Of a DNA stretch of 64,000 bases, positions 23,704 through 34,722 are shown one piece after another (the stretch's first letter is position 1; every line of letters begins with the position of its first letter). The notes beneath the pieces were generated by a model, which was not told where the DNA came from, did no database searches, and was given only the letters and a program-made list of their open reading frames with translations. Source of the DNA: Cordia subcordata (Eukaryota > Streptophyta > Magnoliopsida > Boraginales > Cordiaceae); the NCBI GenBank assembly GCA_028554755.1, contig JAPTOF010000024.1, positions 124,001 to 188,000 on the forward strand. Reading direction: 5' to 3'. The position numbers and the translations under genes are program-made.

Positions 23704-25625
23704 TGATCATTATCTTGTGGCACAAGCCTAAATAGCCCACAAGCATATGGGTCGCGTGTAGCACAGTGTGTGAAAGTGAGGGATCAATCCACAAGGAGGC
23801 CTAACATGTAAAGTGTCCTAAGTTTTGTGCATTCTAAGAATCTACGTGTTGGGTTCCTACCTACGATATTTTTGGGTTTTGGTTTGAGAGAAGCTTGGGA
23901 AAGGAAAATCTAAGCTAAAACCAAAAAATAAAAGGTGTGTGTGTATGACAGGGAATCAAGCAATCTAAGGGAGACAAATGTCTAAAATGGGGGACTAGGT
24001 TGATTATGTCTTGCCTGTGGGTGATTACTACGTCATTCTAGGGTTACGTGATAGATTATACTAAGTGTTCTAATCTAGACCTATAATTAGCCTCTTAATT
24101 GGTACCCTAAGCCTCAGTGCTGGTCCATCCCTAGGTGGTGATGCCTAATAGTACAGTGTGGTCTTTATGACTTAGGAATTAAGGCTATCCGATAAGGTTC
24201 TAGGTGAGTGTAGATCAATCTAACCCTAGCACTTAGTCCACTAATTAGTTCTACACGCTGACCCTAGGACTTGGTGTGAGTTCGTCCCTAAGCTTTGCCT
24301 CACATAGAGCTATGGCGTGGTCCTTATGAACCTACGGCATTAGGGTGGACTAACTAGCCTTCCTAAGTGAACTAAGGTCAACTACACCTATCCGGACTCC
24401 TATTGGCTAGATTTTAAAGCCAAAGCGGGCTCGACCAAGGCTAGTTTCTAGTTATGCACCATCGATCGCATCATAATAGCAGAAATTGATATTCAAGCAC
24501 AAAGCAAACACATCTAGGGCATGGTATTAGACAATACTCCAAAATATTCTACTATTAAACACATAGACATGCTTAGATTACACCAAAATATTCTACTACT
24601 AAGCACACATATAGACATATATATAAGCATACTCACTTCATGCAATCACTAAACAAACATATAGACATGCTAGCATAATGATTTAAAAATGGTTAATAGC
24701 AAAATAGACTTCAATATACATATGCTATATCATTGAGGCATTTCAACAAACACATAGACATGTATGTAAAATGGCCTTGGAAACCCTAAGCAGAAAGCAT
24801 ATATATATATATATATATATTATATCCATTAAGTTCCCATTTAATAAAAAGTAGTAATCATCCATAATACAAGAGTAAATCACCCTTCATAGCTATAATC
24901 AAACATACATTAACTTAGAATAAAAGAGAGACAAAGAAACTACACTTTTATCCAAAGCCATATCTTTACAATCCAAGAGCTATGCCCAAATCCTTGTGTT
25001 TAACCTTGATTCCAAAGTGCTTTTGTGTATGGAAGAGTGTGTGAAAGGTGGGAGATGAGAGGATTAGGGTTTTAGGAGATGGTGTGAAAGAATATGACTT
25101 GTTGTTACATAAAATACGCCAAAAGTGAGCTTACATAGCCAATTTCTGCAACTACTAAACACTTAACTGGAGCACCAGTACCAAGGGGCCTTAATTCTAG
25201 TAGTAGAAGTTTGCTCTCTATTTTTGGTAGAATAGTGTGCTGATGCACCGATACTCTGAAGCCACTATTCTGGTAGTGTCTAGTTGCTCTCTTTTGTCTC
25301 CGTTTTAGCTTCGTTTTGCTTCCAGTTACTTTGGTCTTTGTTCAGAAGCCTCCAATCTTGCTTTTCTTCCACCTTTCATTCTTAAAATCTTCTTCAATTC
25401 TTACCCAAGCCATCTCTATCTTTGTTCAGCTCAAAACATTCCTCAAACTCACCTAAAACACAAGATAAGTGCACTTTAGTTTAGCATTTATGCTTTAAGC
25501 TCAACTATAGACACTTAAAGGTTAATATGCTCAAGTATGATATAAATGCTATACTAATACACCTTATAGAGCACAAAACAGCTCAAAATAGATATAGAAA
25601 TACAATGCAAAATCACACACGAAAC
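23704..25625 (-). mobile_element. Solo LTR (minus) inside RT gene
   Basis: Left edge tgatcattatc then the 'cacaagcctaaatagcccacaagc' block seen in the LTRs at 62,229 and 62,666. The right edge stops at 'caaaatcacacacgaaacca', where TGATG-type ends would follow, so roughly 15-20 bp of LTR are lost together with about 54 bp of RT. No internal sequence, polypurine tract or second LTR is attached. The conserved U5 block appears twice (near 24,110-24,190 and 24,250-24,350). A (TA)n run lies at 24,799-24,832. Confidence 0.83.
24799..24832. repeat. (TA)n microsatellite in LTR
   Basis: Uninterrupted TA run. The same LTR position holds TA runs at 30,100-30,137 and 56,372-56,400. Confidence 0.95.
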
Positions 25626-26165
25626 CAGATCCCCGTGTTTCCTGAGTACCAGGAGAAGACCACCTTTACTTGTCCCTATGACACTTTTGCCTATAGGGGG
25701 ATGCCCTTCGGTCAATGTAATGCCCCAGCGACATTTCATAGATGTATGATGGCCATTTTTAGTGACATGATAGAGAATCATTTAGAGATTTTCATTGATG
25801 ACTTCTCAGTCTTTGGAGATAGTTTTGATGAGTGCTTGAGTCATATCTCTCTTTAGTCTTAAAACGATATATGGAGAAGAATCTCGTGTTGAATTGGGAG
25901 AAATCCCGCTTCATGGTGCAGCAAGGGAGAGTTTTGGGTCATGTTGTCTCATCTAGTAGAATTCAAGTTGACACAGTGAAGGTAGAGTTGATTGAAAAGT
26001 TGCCTGTCCCTATGTATGTTAAGGATGTTAGATCTTTCTAGGGTATACAGGATTCTATCGTAGGTTCATTAAGGATTTTAGCTATATAGCGCACCTCTTG
26101 TCTAGGCTCCTAGCACAAGATGTTTCTTTTCAGTTTGATGATGAGTGTGTCAGAGCCTTTAATAG
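25626..26165 (+). pseudogene. Athila-like reverse transcriptase, C-terminal part
   Basis: Resumes as 'NQIPVFPEYQEKTTFTCPYDTFAYRGMPFGQCNAPATFHRCMM', then 'EIFIDDFSVFGDSFDECL', where FIDD holds the two catalytic Asp residues (about 25,790-25,820). After a frameshift near 25,855 it continues 'EKNLVLNWEKSRFMVQQGRVLGHVVSS'. This orders directly after the part ending at 23,703, with the solo LTR between. Confidence 0.92.
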
Positions 26166-26561
26166 GCTTAAATCCTTATTGTCTACGTCCCTGATCATTT
26201 AGCCACCTGACTACAGTCTTCCATTTGAGGTTATGTGTGATGCATTCGATTATGCAATAGGAGCTATTTTAGGTCAACGGCAAGATAAGTTGCCCCATGT
26301 AGTGTACTTTGCTAGCAAGACTCTTGATGAAGCTCAAAAAAACTATATTACCAAAGAAAAAGAGCTTTTAGCAGCTGTCTTCTCGCTTGACAAGTTCAGG
26401 TTGTATATCCTAGGGTTCAAAGTGATTTTCTACACCAATCATGCGGTGTTGAGGTATTTGTTAGCTAAGAAAGAATCTAAGCCCCGCTTGAGTAGGTGGT
26501 TGCTCCTTCTTCAAGAATTCGATGTTGAGATCCGAGATAAGAAGGGTAGAAAAATTTAGTT
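26166..26561 (+). pseudogene. Athila-like RNase H
   Basis: '[19 protein letters not shown]' (26,226-26,280), '[32 protein letters not shown]' and '[31 protein letters not shown]' form the gypsy RNase H domain. The first (CDAF) and second (KEKELLA) acidic boxes are kept. The third box reads YTNH where YTDH is usual, so the Asp is lost. It ends at a stop near 26,560. Confidence 0.9.
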
Positions 26562-27958
26562 GTGGATCATCTTTCCTGTCTTGTTAATGAATCTTCTAAA
26601 GATCCATCTCCTTTTCATGATGCCTTTCCTGATGAACAATTATTTGTCATCTCTCATCACACACCTTGGTTTGCTCACATAGTTAACTATCTTGCCACAG
26701 GGTATTTTCCCTCTCATTGGGAAAAGAGAGAAAGAGATAGGTTCCTAGCACAAGTTAGGCATTTATTTGGGAGGATCCCTATCTTTTTAAAGTGTGTGTG
26801 GATCAAATGATTTACCAATGTATGCCTGAGGATGAGATTGAGAACATGTTGAGTATGTGTCATGATGAGGTGTGTAGAGGTCATTTTAGTGGAAAGAAGA
26901 CTACTACAAAGGTCTTGAAATGTGGATTATTTTGGCCCACTCTCTTTAAGAATGCCCAAGAGTATTGAAAAAAGTATGTTAAATGACAACAATCCAGGTC
27001 TATCTTTAGGAGAAACATGATGCCTGTATCCCCTATTCTTCCATGTGAGTTATTTGATGTTTGGGGTATAGATTTCATGGGACCATTTCCACCTTCCTTT
27101 GGGTATCAATACATTTTAGTAGCTATTGATTGTGTGTCTATATGGGTTAAGGTTATTCCAACACGTATTAATGACCATAAGGGAGTGGTGAAATTCATTA
27201 AGGAGAACATTTTCTCTAGATTTGGAGTCCTTAGGGACTTGATTAGTGATGGGGGATTGCATTTTTGACATAGAACTTTGGAGGCCTTATTGAGAAAATA
27301 TTTGGTCACCCATAAGGTAGCTACTCCTTATCACTTGCAAACTAGTGGACAAGTAGAGGTGTCCAATTGGGAGATCAAGCACATTTTAGAGAAAACGGCT
27401 AGGCTCGATAGGAGAGATTGATCTATTAGGCTAAATGATGCTTCGTGGGCCTATCGTACATCCTTTAAGACTCCCATTGGTATGTCTCCATATAGATTGG
27501 TTTATGGGAAAGCTTATCACTTGTCAATAGAACTAGAGCATATGGCTTATTGGGCCATTAAGGCCTTAAATTTTGATTTGGCAAGAGTAGGTGAGAAAAG
27601 GAAACTTGACCTAGTGGAATTGAAGGAGCTTAGGTTTGAGGCGTATGAAAATGCCAAGCTTTGTAAGGATAGGATGAAAAGAATTCATGATAAACACATC
27701 ATTAAGAAATCATTCTCTCGCTTTGATAAGGTTTGGTTGTTTGACTCACGTTTGAAGCTCTTTCTAGGTAAGCTTAAGTCAAGATAAGATGGTTTGTATG
27801 AAGTATTGATAGCCTACCCTTCCAGAGCGGTCAAGATGAAGGACTTGAAGGATGACTGAGAGATCACAGTGAACGGGCATCGCCTGAAGTATGCATATGA
27901 TCTGAGCGTGGCTCGTGTAGAAGTTCTAATGCTTCAGGATCCCATATATGGAGGTTGA
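26562..27958 (+). pseudogene. Athila-like integrase
   Basis: Linker 'DHLSCLVNESSKDPSPFHDAFPDEQLF', then a zinc-binding segment in which the C-x2-C pair is destroyed (stops near 26,968 and 26,984). The catalytic core 'VWGIDFMGPFPPSFGYQYILVAIDCVS' (27,060-27,133) and 'LRDLISDGGLHF' (to 27,267) keep both Asp residues. After a stop come '[21 protein letters not shown]' with the catalytic Glu, '[22 protein letters not shown]' and the C-terminal '[16 protein letters not shown]...[19 protein letters not shown]'. It is a closer-to-complete relative of the minus copy at 19,861-20,905. Confidence 0.92.
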
Positions 27959-28391
27959 AGAAGAGTTGATGTTTGCCTGGCTAACGACGTGGTTCTTAGC
28001 GCTACTAGGAGGCAACCTAGGTTCAATTTTGCAATTTTGCACTTATTTCATTTGCCTTTCTTTATTTTTCTTTCTTTTTCTTTCACTTACACCAATGTGT
28101 TGAATCCTGATCCTTTGTCCATTAAGATACACCGTTGCTATTTATTGCACATGCCAATACAAACATGCACAGGCAATGCTACTAACCTTGTTTTCTTTGT
28201 GAGTGTTTATGAATTGTGAGTCACAGGGTTTGTAGTATAGTGATTTATTGTTGGCATAGAAAGCTTTGAAGAAAAACACAAAGTTATATTTATCCTTTCT
28301 CCACTTGTTCCCCATGTTTTTACCTCATTCCCACCACCCTTACTTGCTTTGTAATGCCAATATTCTTGTGTATGTGCTTTGCTCTATTTGC

Positions 28392-28427
28392 TTGAGGACA
28401 AGCAAAGTTTAGGTTTAGGGGTGTGGG
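28392..28427 (+). promoter_or_regulatory. Internal polypurine-tract-like motif
   Basis: gaggacaagcaaagtttagg then tttaggggtgtgg. It closely resembles the true tract at 29,317-29,347 (gggacaagcaaggtgaagg then tttaggggtgt) but lies about 920 bp upstream of the LTR. Confidence 0.72.
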
Positions 28428-28784
28428 AGTTTGGTCTTACTATTTTCATGTTTTTCTCGGGGTAGATTGCATTATTTGGTTAAAAATGGTGAAAATTTTT
28501 CAAATTTTAATGCATGTTAAGTTGTTTATTTCTTGGTTGATCATTGTGTTGGCTATTGTGGTTGACTCAATTGATTAGTAAATATGAGTAGCATTGTGGG
28601 GAAGTGAATGGAGTAGAGAGAGAACAGAGACTTGGAAGAGATGCCCTTGAAAGTTGTGGGAAGTGAGAACCTTTAAGAATGATCCTTGTAGCCACCCCAT
28701 GGCTTGGTAGGAAAGAGTGTTGAAAAAGGGTTGTCGATATGAGTGCCCTTTCCTTGATTAGTCCTTTTGATGTACCAAAGCCTT

Positions 28785-28920
28785 TCTTTTTCTTTTCTTT
28801 TTGTGTGAATACAATGCAAAGTATGAAAAATCAAAAAAAATTGAAAAAGGAAAAAAAGGGCAAAAATATCAAAAATATTAAAAAATTGAAAAAGAGAAAA
28901 AGCCAAAGGCACCAAAAAGT
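28785..28920 (+). repeat. A/G-rich tract in 3' non-coding region
   Basis: Low-complexity segment with 'gaaaaa', 'aaaaaatt' and 'aaaaaggg' words. It is the sense-strand counterpart of 18,862-18,990. Confidence 0.8.
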
Positions 28921-29316
28921 TTTATGAATAAGTGCATAAGTAACACAATGTCAACTTAGCACAAGCTATCTTCTATGCAGATATGTGAATAAGGCATTTT
29001 ATAAGCCAATGAGTTTGTATATTCTCTTTCTTCTTGTCTTTGAGGCTTTGTACATGTTAGGAAGGCCATGTTAGTTTAGGGGGCACAAAATATCAACATC
29101 CCGAGTGTGTTAGGCTTGTGGTGGATTGGCTACTTGGGAAATTTCCACGAGGAATGAGACCCCTTATGAGTAGAGGGAAGATTCAAAGAGGCTTGAGCAT
29201 CTCTCCACAATACGAATACCCCTTTCATGCTTCTTAGACTAACTTTGATATCGAGTCAATCCTTTAGGCAATCCATTGCATCGACTTTAGAAATAAACTT
29301 GAGATTTGGCTTGCTT

Positions 29317-29347
29317 AGGGACAAGCAAGGTGAAGGTTTAGGGGTGT
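29317..29347 (+). promoter_or_regulatory. 3' polypurine tract
   Basis: Purine-rich gggacaagcaaggtgaagg then tttaggggtgt, directly before the LTR start TGATG at 29,348. Confidence 0.85.
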
Positions 29348-29664
29348 TGATGTGTTATGTTTTTGTATGCATTTATGTTGTTATTTGCCCATGTTTAAGA
29401 GGTGTTAAGTGCTCATAAAGATGCATTAGTGTAGTACTTATGTTAACAATAGGCTTAAGCGTAAACAATTGCACATATTGAGTTTAAGAGACAATTGCTA
29501 CACTAATTGCTTGTTTTCAATGATTTAGGTGAACTTTGTGTTAAGATCGAGATTGGATGTTGATGGGTGATGAAGATGGGAGATGCATGTGTCAAGGGAA
29601 GTAGATCAGAGGCTGAAAAGACAAAGAATGGAGGAAGTAAAGTCAGTCGGACGACTTAGAAGAA

Positions 29665-29765
29665 AAGCCGGTCGACCAGCTAGGTCGACCTGCCACTCCA
29701 GAAAGCTACTAGAAAAAGTCGGTTGACTACCCCTCCAGAGCTGGTTGACCGGCTAGGTGGACCAG
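29665..29765 (+). promoter_or_regulatory. U3 palindrome cluster upstream of TATA
   Basis: Copies of gccggtcgaccagc, taggtcgacctgc, gtcggttgac and ggttgaccggctagg occur in direct and inverted orientation. The same kind of cluster sits upstream of the TATA box in the LTRs at 44,556 (45,720-45,890, minus), 49,813 (50,990-51,125, minus) and 57,453 (57,740-57,865). A diverged version with 'accggt' and 'ccagtgcaccag' lies at 34,165-34,290. Confidence 0.55.
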
Positions 29766-29782
29766 CTATGCGCAGCAGATGC

Positions 29783-29789
29783 TATAAAA
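29783..29789 (+). promoter_or_regulatory. LTR TATA box
   Basis: tataaaa in the context gctataaaagctc, at the U3 end of the LTR. The equivalent in the LTR at 57,453 is tataaata at 57,876-57,883. Transcription would start about 30 bp downstream. Confidence 0.7.
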
Positions 29790-31177
29790 GCTCAACTTTT
29801 CAGCTTTGAAAAGAAATGATACTTTTAGACCTATCACACACCTATCAGACACAAAAAAAAAACCTAGCTACACTATCTCTAACACATTTTTCACCTAGAT
29901 TCAAGCTTATTTGGAGGATTCAAACACTTGGATTAAAGCCTGCTCAATGATTTTTGTACGAGAATTGCTAGGATGGAAAGGGAGTCTTTTATTCTCTCTT
30001 TCATCCTCTTTTATGTTATGTTCGAGTAGATTTGTTTAGGGTGATGATACTTGTGTAATGGGTTGATTCTATGCTTCTATATTATAGGATTTAATAGCTT
30101 AATATATATATATATATATACACATATATATATACATATTTTATGTTCTTCTTGTTTCAATGGCTATTGTTCAATACATGTCTAGGTTTTTCAGAATATG
30201 CCTATGAGAGTTGCATATGTATAAATTGAAGTCTATTTGCTACTAAACACCTTTAATCCATTCTATAATTATGTCTATGTGTTTATGTGTGGATTTTATA
30301 AAGTGGGTAATGCTTAGATTCATGCCCACGTGTATTTTGTATGCCTAGTAGTAAATATGACCTCAATATTACATGCATGTTGGTTCAAAAGTGCTTTTAA
30401 TGGCGTAATCCGAGCATGACAGTGTTTGGTAGTTGAATAGGTCCTTTTATTCATGAATGCCTTAGCCTAGAATATGCATGAATGCGTTAATAAGTCAAAT
30501 CCTACTATTGTGACCCTACAATCAGGTAACATAATTAAAGGTTAGTCTAAATCGAGTCTCCTTTGGCTTTAAATCCAGCCAATAGGTTTACGAGTTGATT
30601 TAGTCGAGTCTAGCGACACTAAATCTTTGCTTTAAATCCAGCCAATAATTTAAGAATTAGGGTAGGTTTGTTCTAGGTCACCTAGGAAGCTAGTTAGTCA
30701 CTCTTAATGCCCTAGGTCATAAGGACCACGCTGTAGCTCTAAGAAGCACTGCCTAGGGACGGACTTGCACCGAGTCCTAGGGAGAAATTAGGACACTAAT
30801 TAAGCAACCTAGTTAAAGCGCATTGGCAATTAAGCTATTCCATATAATCCCATAGTATTAGAGTCTAAGATCACCCATTAGCAAGTCGATGCCACCCTAA
30901 TCCCTTCCATTTGTTAGTTCCCTCTAGATAGTTTGTCTCTATCCTTTCCATTCCCATAGTTTAGGTTTATTTTCTTTAGCTAGAGCTTTTGATCATCCAA
31001 AAACATCAAAAATAGTTAGTTCAGTTTTCCTTTTAGGCATTCTCCAGGACACACACATGTAGAATCCATCCTACAACATAGCCTTCTTGTGGTTCGACAA
31101 CCGTTCTCACACATATTCTACTACACCGATCCATGCGCTTATGGGTCTTTAGAGTTTGTACTCAAAAGATGACATCA

Positions 31178-31719
31178 TGTTCATTTGAAGCTCTCTGATG
31201 CCAATGATTTATCATTTATCTACTAACCCTGTTCTTCAAAAACTACAAACACTCATAGCACACGATTAGTAGCATTGCCATATGAGCTTGTATTGGTATC
31301 ATCAAATGATAAACAAGGTGTATGAAGAATGGGAAATGATAGAAGTGACGATTAACACTTGGGATGGTAAAAAAGAAAGCAAATGAAAAGAAAAATGGAA
31401 ATTGAAGAACGATAATACTAAAAGAAAATTAAAGAAAAGAAAAATCAAGGCAAGCAAATGGAATATAATCATGTCTAGGGTGCCTTCTAGTAGCACTGGA
31501 TTTAACGCCTCCAGCTTGGCGCTATTGTAAGAATAATACAGGTTTAAAATTGTGAGGCACAAATTGCCAGATATTCAATAAAGCACAACAGTAAAGGGAA
31601 GAAGGTCATGCAACAATTAATGGGGAGATAAATGCACAATGCACCTTTTTTCTAAATTCCACCTCGAATCATCAAATGAAAATATGTACACAAGTGTGAA
31701 AGGTGTCATGCATAAATGT
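31178..31719 (-). other. 3' non-coding part of non-autonomous element (minus)
   Basis: Matches 47,230-47,870. It includes 'gggtgccttctagtagcactgg' and 'tttaacgcct', and the segment around 'ggcacaaattgcc'. It begins directly after the end of the plus LTR. Confidence 0.65.
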
Positions 31720-33497
31720 GAAAGATCATGCCCTGTTTGCTCTTTTACTAACCACCTTATGGCTTTCTTTTTGTAGTCAAGGGCTAGGAACACACCCTTT
31801 CCATAGGTAAAAAAAATGGGTCAATTGCGTGCAACATGGGAGAAATGCCTTCTAACCCTCAATAAAAGTGTTGTAAACTAGAAGGCACAAATGTGAGCTC
31901 TAAAGAAGGGGTCTCAACAGAATGGGAAAGAGGAGTAGGAGCAACACTCGGAGAAGGAAGGTCAAAAGTCAAGGACATGGAAGCACTACACTCTTCCTCT
32001 CCACAAGATAGATCATGATCAAGCCTCGGTCACTTTAACTCCTCATGAAGGGTGGATTCGATCTTAATTGGCTCTATTTCTACCAATGATTCATCAAACA
32101 TCCAAAAAGATCCATAGATCAATCTTCCAAGTACACCAATTTCTTTTTTAGGTGTCCTCTAAGAGTTTCTATTTTACTCAACACAATGATCCTTAACTTC
32201 AAGAGACTTGTCATCTAAAACCATTGAAATTGATGTCTTATTCTCCCTAATGCATGACTCCAAACTATCACTAGCTAAAGTCTTATTAAATACATCCTGA
32301 CATTTATCGCTAGTAGGTGTCATCTCACTATCATGCTTCTTATAAGGGGTAAACACATACGGAGGGGAGAACAGAGACTCAAAGGATTTTGAGTCATGTA
32401 TGCACGAATGCTTGAAAGAGGTATGTACCTTAGACTCCTTAAATGAAGACTCAAACTGCAAATGAGTACTATGATCATGAGACTCAACCTCCAAATAGGT
32501 GTGTGGTGTGGGATAAGAAGAAAAGATAGTCTCATAAGACTTAATGGAATGTGTTGAAAGCTTAAGAGGATAGGATACTATTTCCTCTAAAAGATATCCA
32601 CAAGATTCCTCAAGAACCAGATTGTCATCAAGCTCATCGTCATCCTTACTACAAGATGCTATCTCTTCATCGACCTCTTTTTCTAATTGTCTCTCCAAAA
32701 CGTCATCTTTTTCACCACTATTTCTCTCATCTCTAGATCTCTTTCCTATCTCTTTAACTCGGTCTAAAGGTATCTCAAAATTCTCGCTAATGAGTTACAC
32801 ACTCTCAACCATTCTCTTCAAGCACTTACCTAGAGGTTTGGTATCTCATTTCAAACTCTCTAATTCCTCTTAATTAGATCAGAGAAGAGATAAGGATTGC
32901 TCAAGCATTTGATCTAATTGGTCCGAGAATGTAGATATAACGGAAGAGGGTTTGACCAAGTGAAAATGGTAATCATCTTGATTGTATTCACTATAAGTAC
33001 AACCATTATAGTACTCAGAGGATAAGTGGATGTAAAAAGTTGGTGTAAAGGATGAACTTTCAATACAAGGAGGTGTACCAAATAAAGAGTCATCTTGACC
33101 CTAATATGAAAATACATAATGTTGCTCCCTAGAATCATGATAATAGGATGAAGATGCATGCATAGGCATGTAATTGCTAGGGGCATTGGGCGTTGTATGC
33201 AATTGGGAATAAGGGTGGAAGATAGGACAAGTATTGGAATCATGAGCATGGCTTACATAATGATTGCAATAATAAAAAGATGCATCCCAATAGTCATGAT
33301 TTCTAAATGAAGATGTATGAGATTATGCATGATTATAGAGGTCATAGATGATGCTAGCCCTAGATTAGGGATTGTCGTGGGGACAACAAACGATTCTATG
33401 CCAATGATTTTCACACAACTGACAAGCATTGAGAACACATTCGGCTGGTGAGGAAGAGAATACAAGTGACCACTACGATGCATTAGGATCATTCATG
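31720..33497 (-). pseudogene. Gag-like gene of non-autonomous Athila-like element, copy 1
   Basis: Reading leftwards from 33,493: 'MNDPNAS', a stop in place of Trp, and a first zinc knuckle CQLCENHWHRIVCC (C-x2-C-x4-H-x4-C, near 33,400-33,440). A second knuckle follows, CNHYVSHAHDSNTC (second Cys now Tyr, near 33,230-33,275). Then come a low-complexity Ser/His/Tyr region and a 174-residue acidic segment from 32,698 to 32,174 ('MERQLEKEVDEEIASC...'). The C-terminal 'FWMFDESLVEIEPIKIESTLHEEL' lies near 32,040-32,120. Two knuckles in a row suggest a nucleic-acid-binding gag-type protein. No protease, RT or integrase is present. It is homologous throughout to 47,880-49,647. Confidence 0.65.
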
Positions 33498-33649
33498 ATT
33501 AATTGACATAAGTAAACCTTTGCACAATGGTCAACAAATTTTTTTTTCGAAATTTTCTTTTTATTATTCAAAATAAAAGAAAGAAAAAAAGAAAAGATAG
33601 AACAACACGCAACAAACTAAAATACACAAAGACAAAGAAACTAAACAGC
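33498..33649 (-). other. 5' untranslated region fragment of non-autonomous element
   Basis: T- and A-rich stretch matching the leader beside the primer-binding site at 49,648-49,790. The primer-binding site itself is lost where the plus LTR starts at 33,650. Confidence 0.5.
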
Positions 33650-34722
33650 TGATGTGTCAGTTTTGTATGTGATTTTGCATTGTATTTCTATATCTATTTT
33701 GAGGAGTTTGGTGCTCTATTAAGTGTATTAGTATAACATTTATATCATACTTGAGCATATTAGGCTTTAGATGTCTATAGTTGAGCTTAAAACATAAATG
33801 TTACACTAAAGTGCACTTAACTTGTCTTTTAGGTGAGATTTGGAACAATGCTTGGAGCTTAAAATGATGAAGAGGTGATGATAAAGCCAAGCCAAAAGTT
33901 TTTTGGATGAGAAGAAAGCAAGAAGATTGCATTTGTAAGCTCTCGGACGAAGAACGGAGTAACTGGGCGAAATCAAGCGCAGCAGGAGCCAAATTTGGAG
34001 CTTGCAACGAGAAAGGACGTAGACTAAGTTTGGACATGTTTATGGGGTGCAAAAGATGAAGAAAAATGGCTTAGGAGATTCCCAAAAGTGATACGAAGCC
34101 ATAGAAAAAATCGCGCACAAATTGGAGCCAAAACAAAGCCGAACGGAGCAAAACAGGAAAAGCCGACTAAGTGCCCTTCAGAGAACCAGTGCACCAGCTC
34201 ACTAGGTCGGTAAAACCAGTGAGCAACCCTCCTTTGGCAGAATTGAGGTCCCTTGGTACTGGTGCACCGGTTAGGTGTTCCGGTAATCGTGGAAAATTGG
34301 CTACATAAGCCCTATTTTGGCCATTTTATAGAACAACAAGTTGTATTCTTTAACACCCATCTCCCAAAACCCTAATCTCTCATCTCCCATATATCACACA
34401 CTCTTCCATACATAAAACACTTTGGAATCAAGTATTTAAGAGGATCAAACACAAGTATTTGGGCATAGCTCATGGATTGTAAAGCATGGATTTGGATAGA
34501 AGGGTATCTCTCTTTTGTCCAAAATCTAAACATGTATGATTAGTGCTATGTAGGGTAATTATTATTGTATTTATGGATTGATTACTACTTTTTATTAATG
34601 GGAACTTGATGGATTTATGTATATAAGCTTTATGCTTAAGGTTTCAAAGGCTATTTTACATACATGTCATGTGTTTATTAAAATACATCAAAGAAGTTGC
34701 ATATATACATTGAAGTCTATTA
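33650..34722 (+). mobile_element. Gypsy LTR fragment, plus
   Basis: Begins TGATGTGTCAG and has the family's U3 and leader order ('cattttatagaacaac' near 34,320, 'taggattatta'-type leader, 'catacatgtc'). It is cut at 34,722 by a copia LTR. The rest of this LTR does not resume on the other side, so sequence has been lost. Confidence 0.8.

Larger units (their letters stand above)
27959..29316 (+). other. 3' non-coding region of Athila-like element (plus)
   Basis: About 1.36 kb between integrase and the polypurine tract. It holds a conserved 'cgctactaggaggcaacc' segment (near 28,000), the internal polypurine-like motif (28,392-28,427), the A/G tract (28,785-28,920) and a stretch with 'gggcacaaaatatcaacatcc' (near 29,080). 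No protein gene is supported. Confidence 0.8.
29348..31177 (+). mobile_element. Athila-like 3' LTR, plus, complete
   Basis: 1830 bp with TGATG..CATCA ends, after a polypurine tract. It serves as the reference copy. U3 has a cluster of ggtcgacc-type palindromes (29,665-29,765) just upstream of a TATA box (29,783-29,789, tataaaa). The leader region homologous to the satellite unit runs 29,820-30,230, with a TA run at 30,100-30,137. Hairpin motifs lie at 30,546-30,567 and 30,627-30,648, and the conserved U5 block at 30,710-30,790. Confidence 0.9.
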
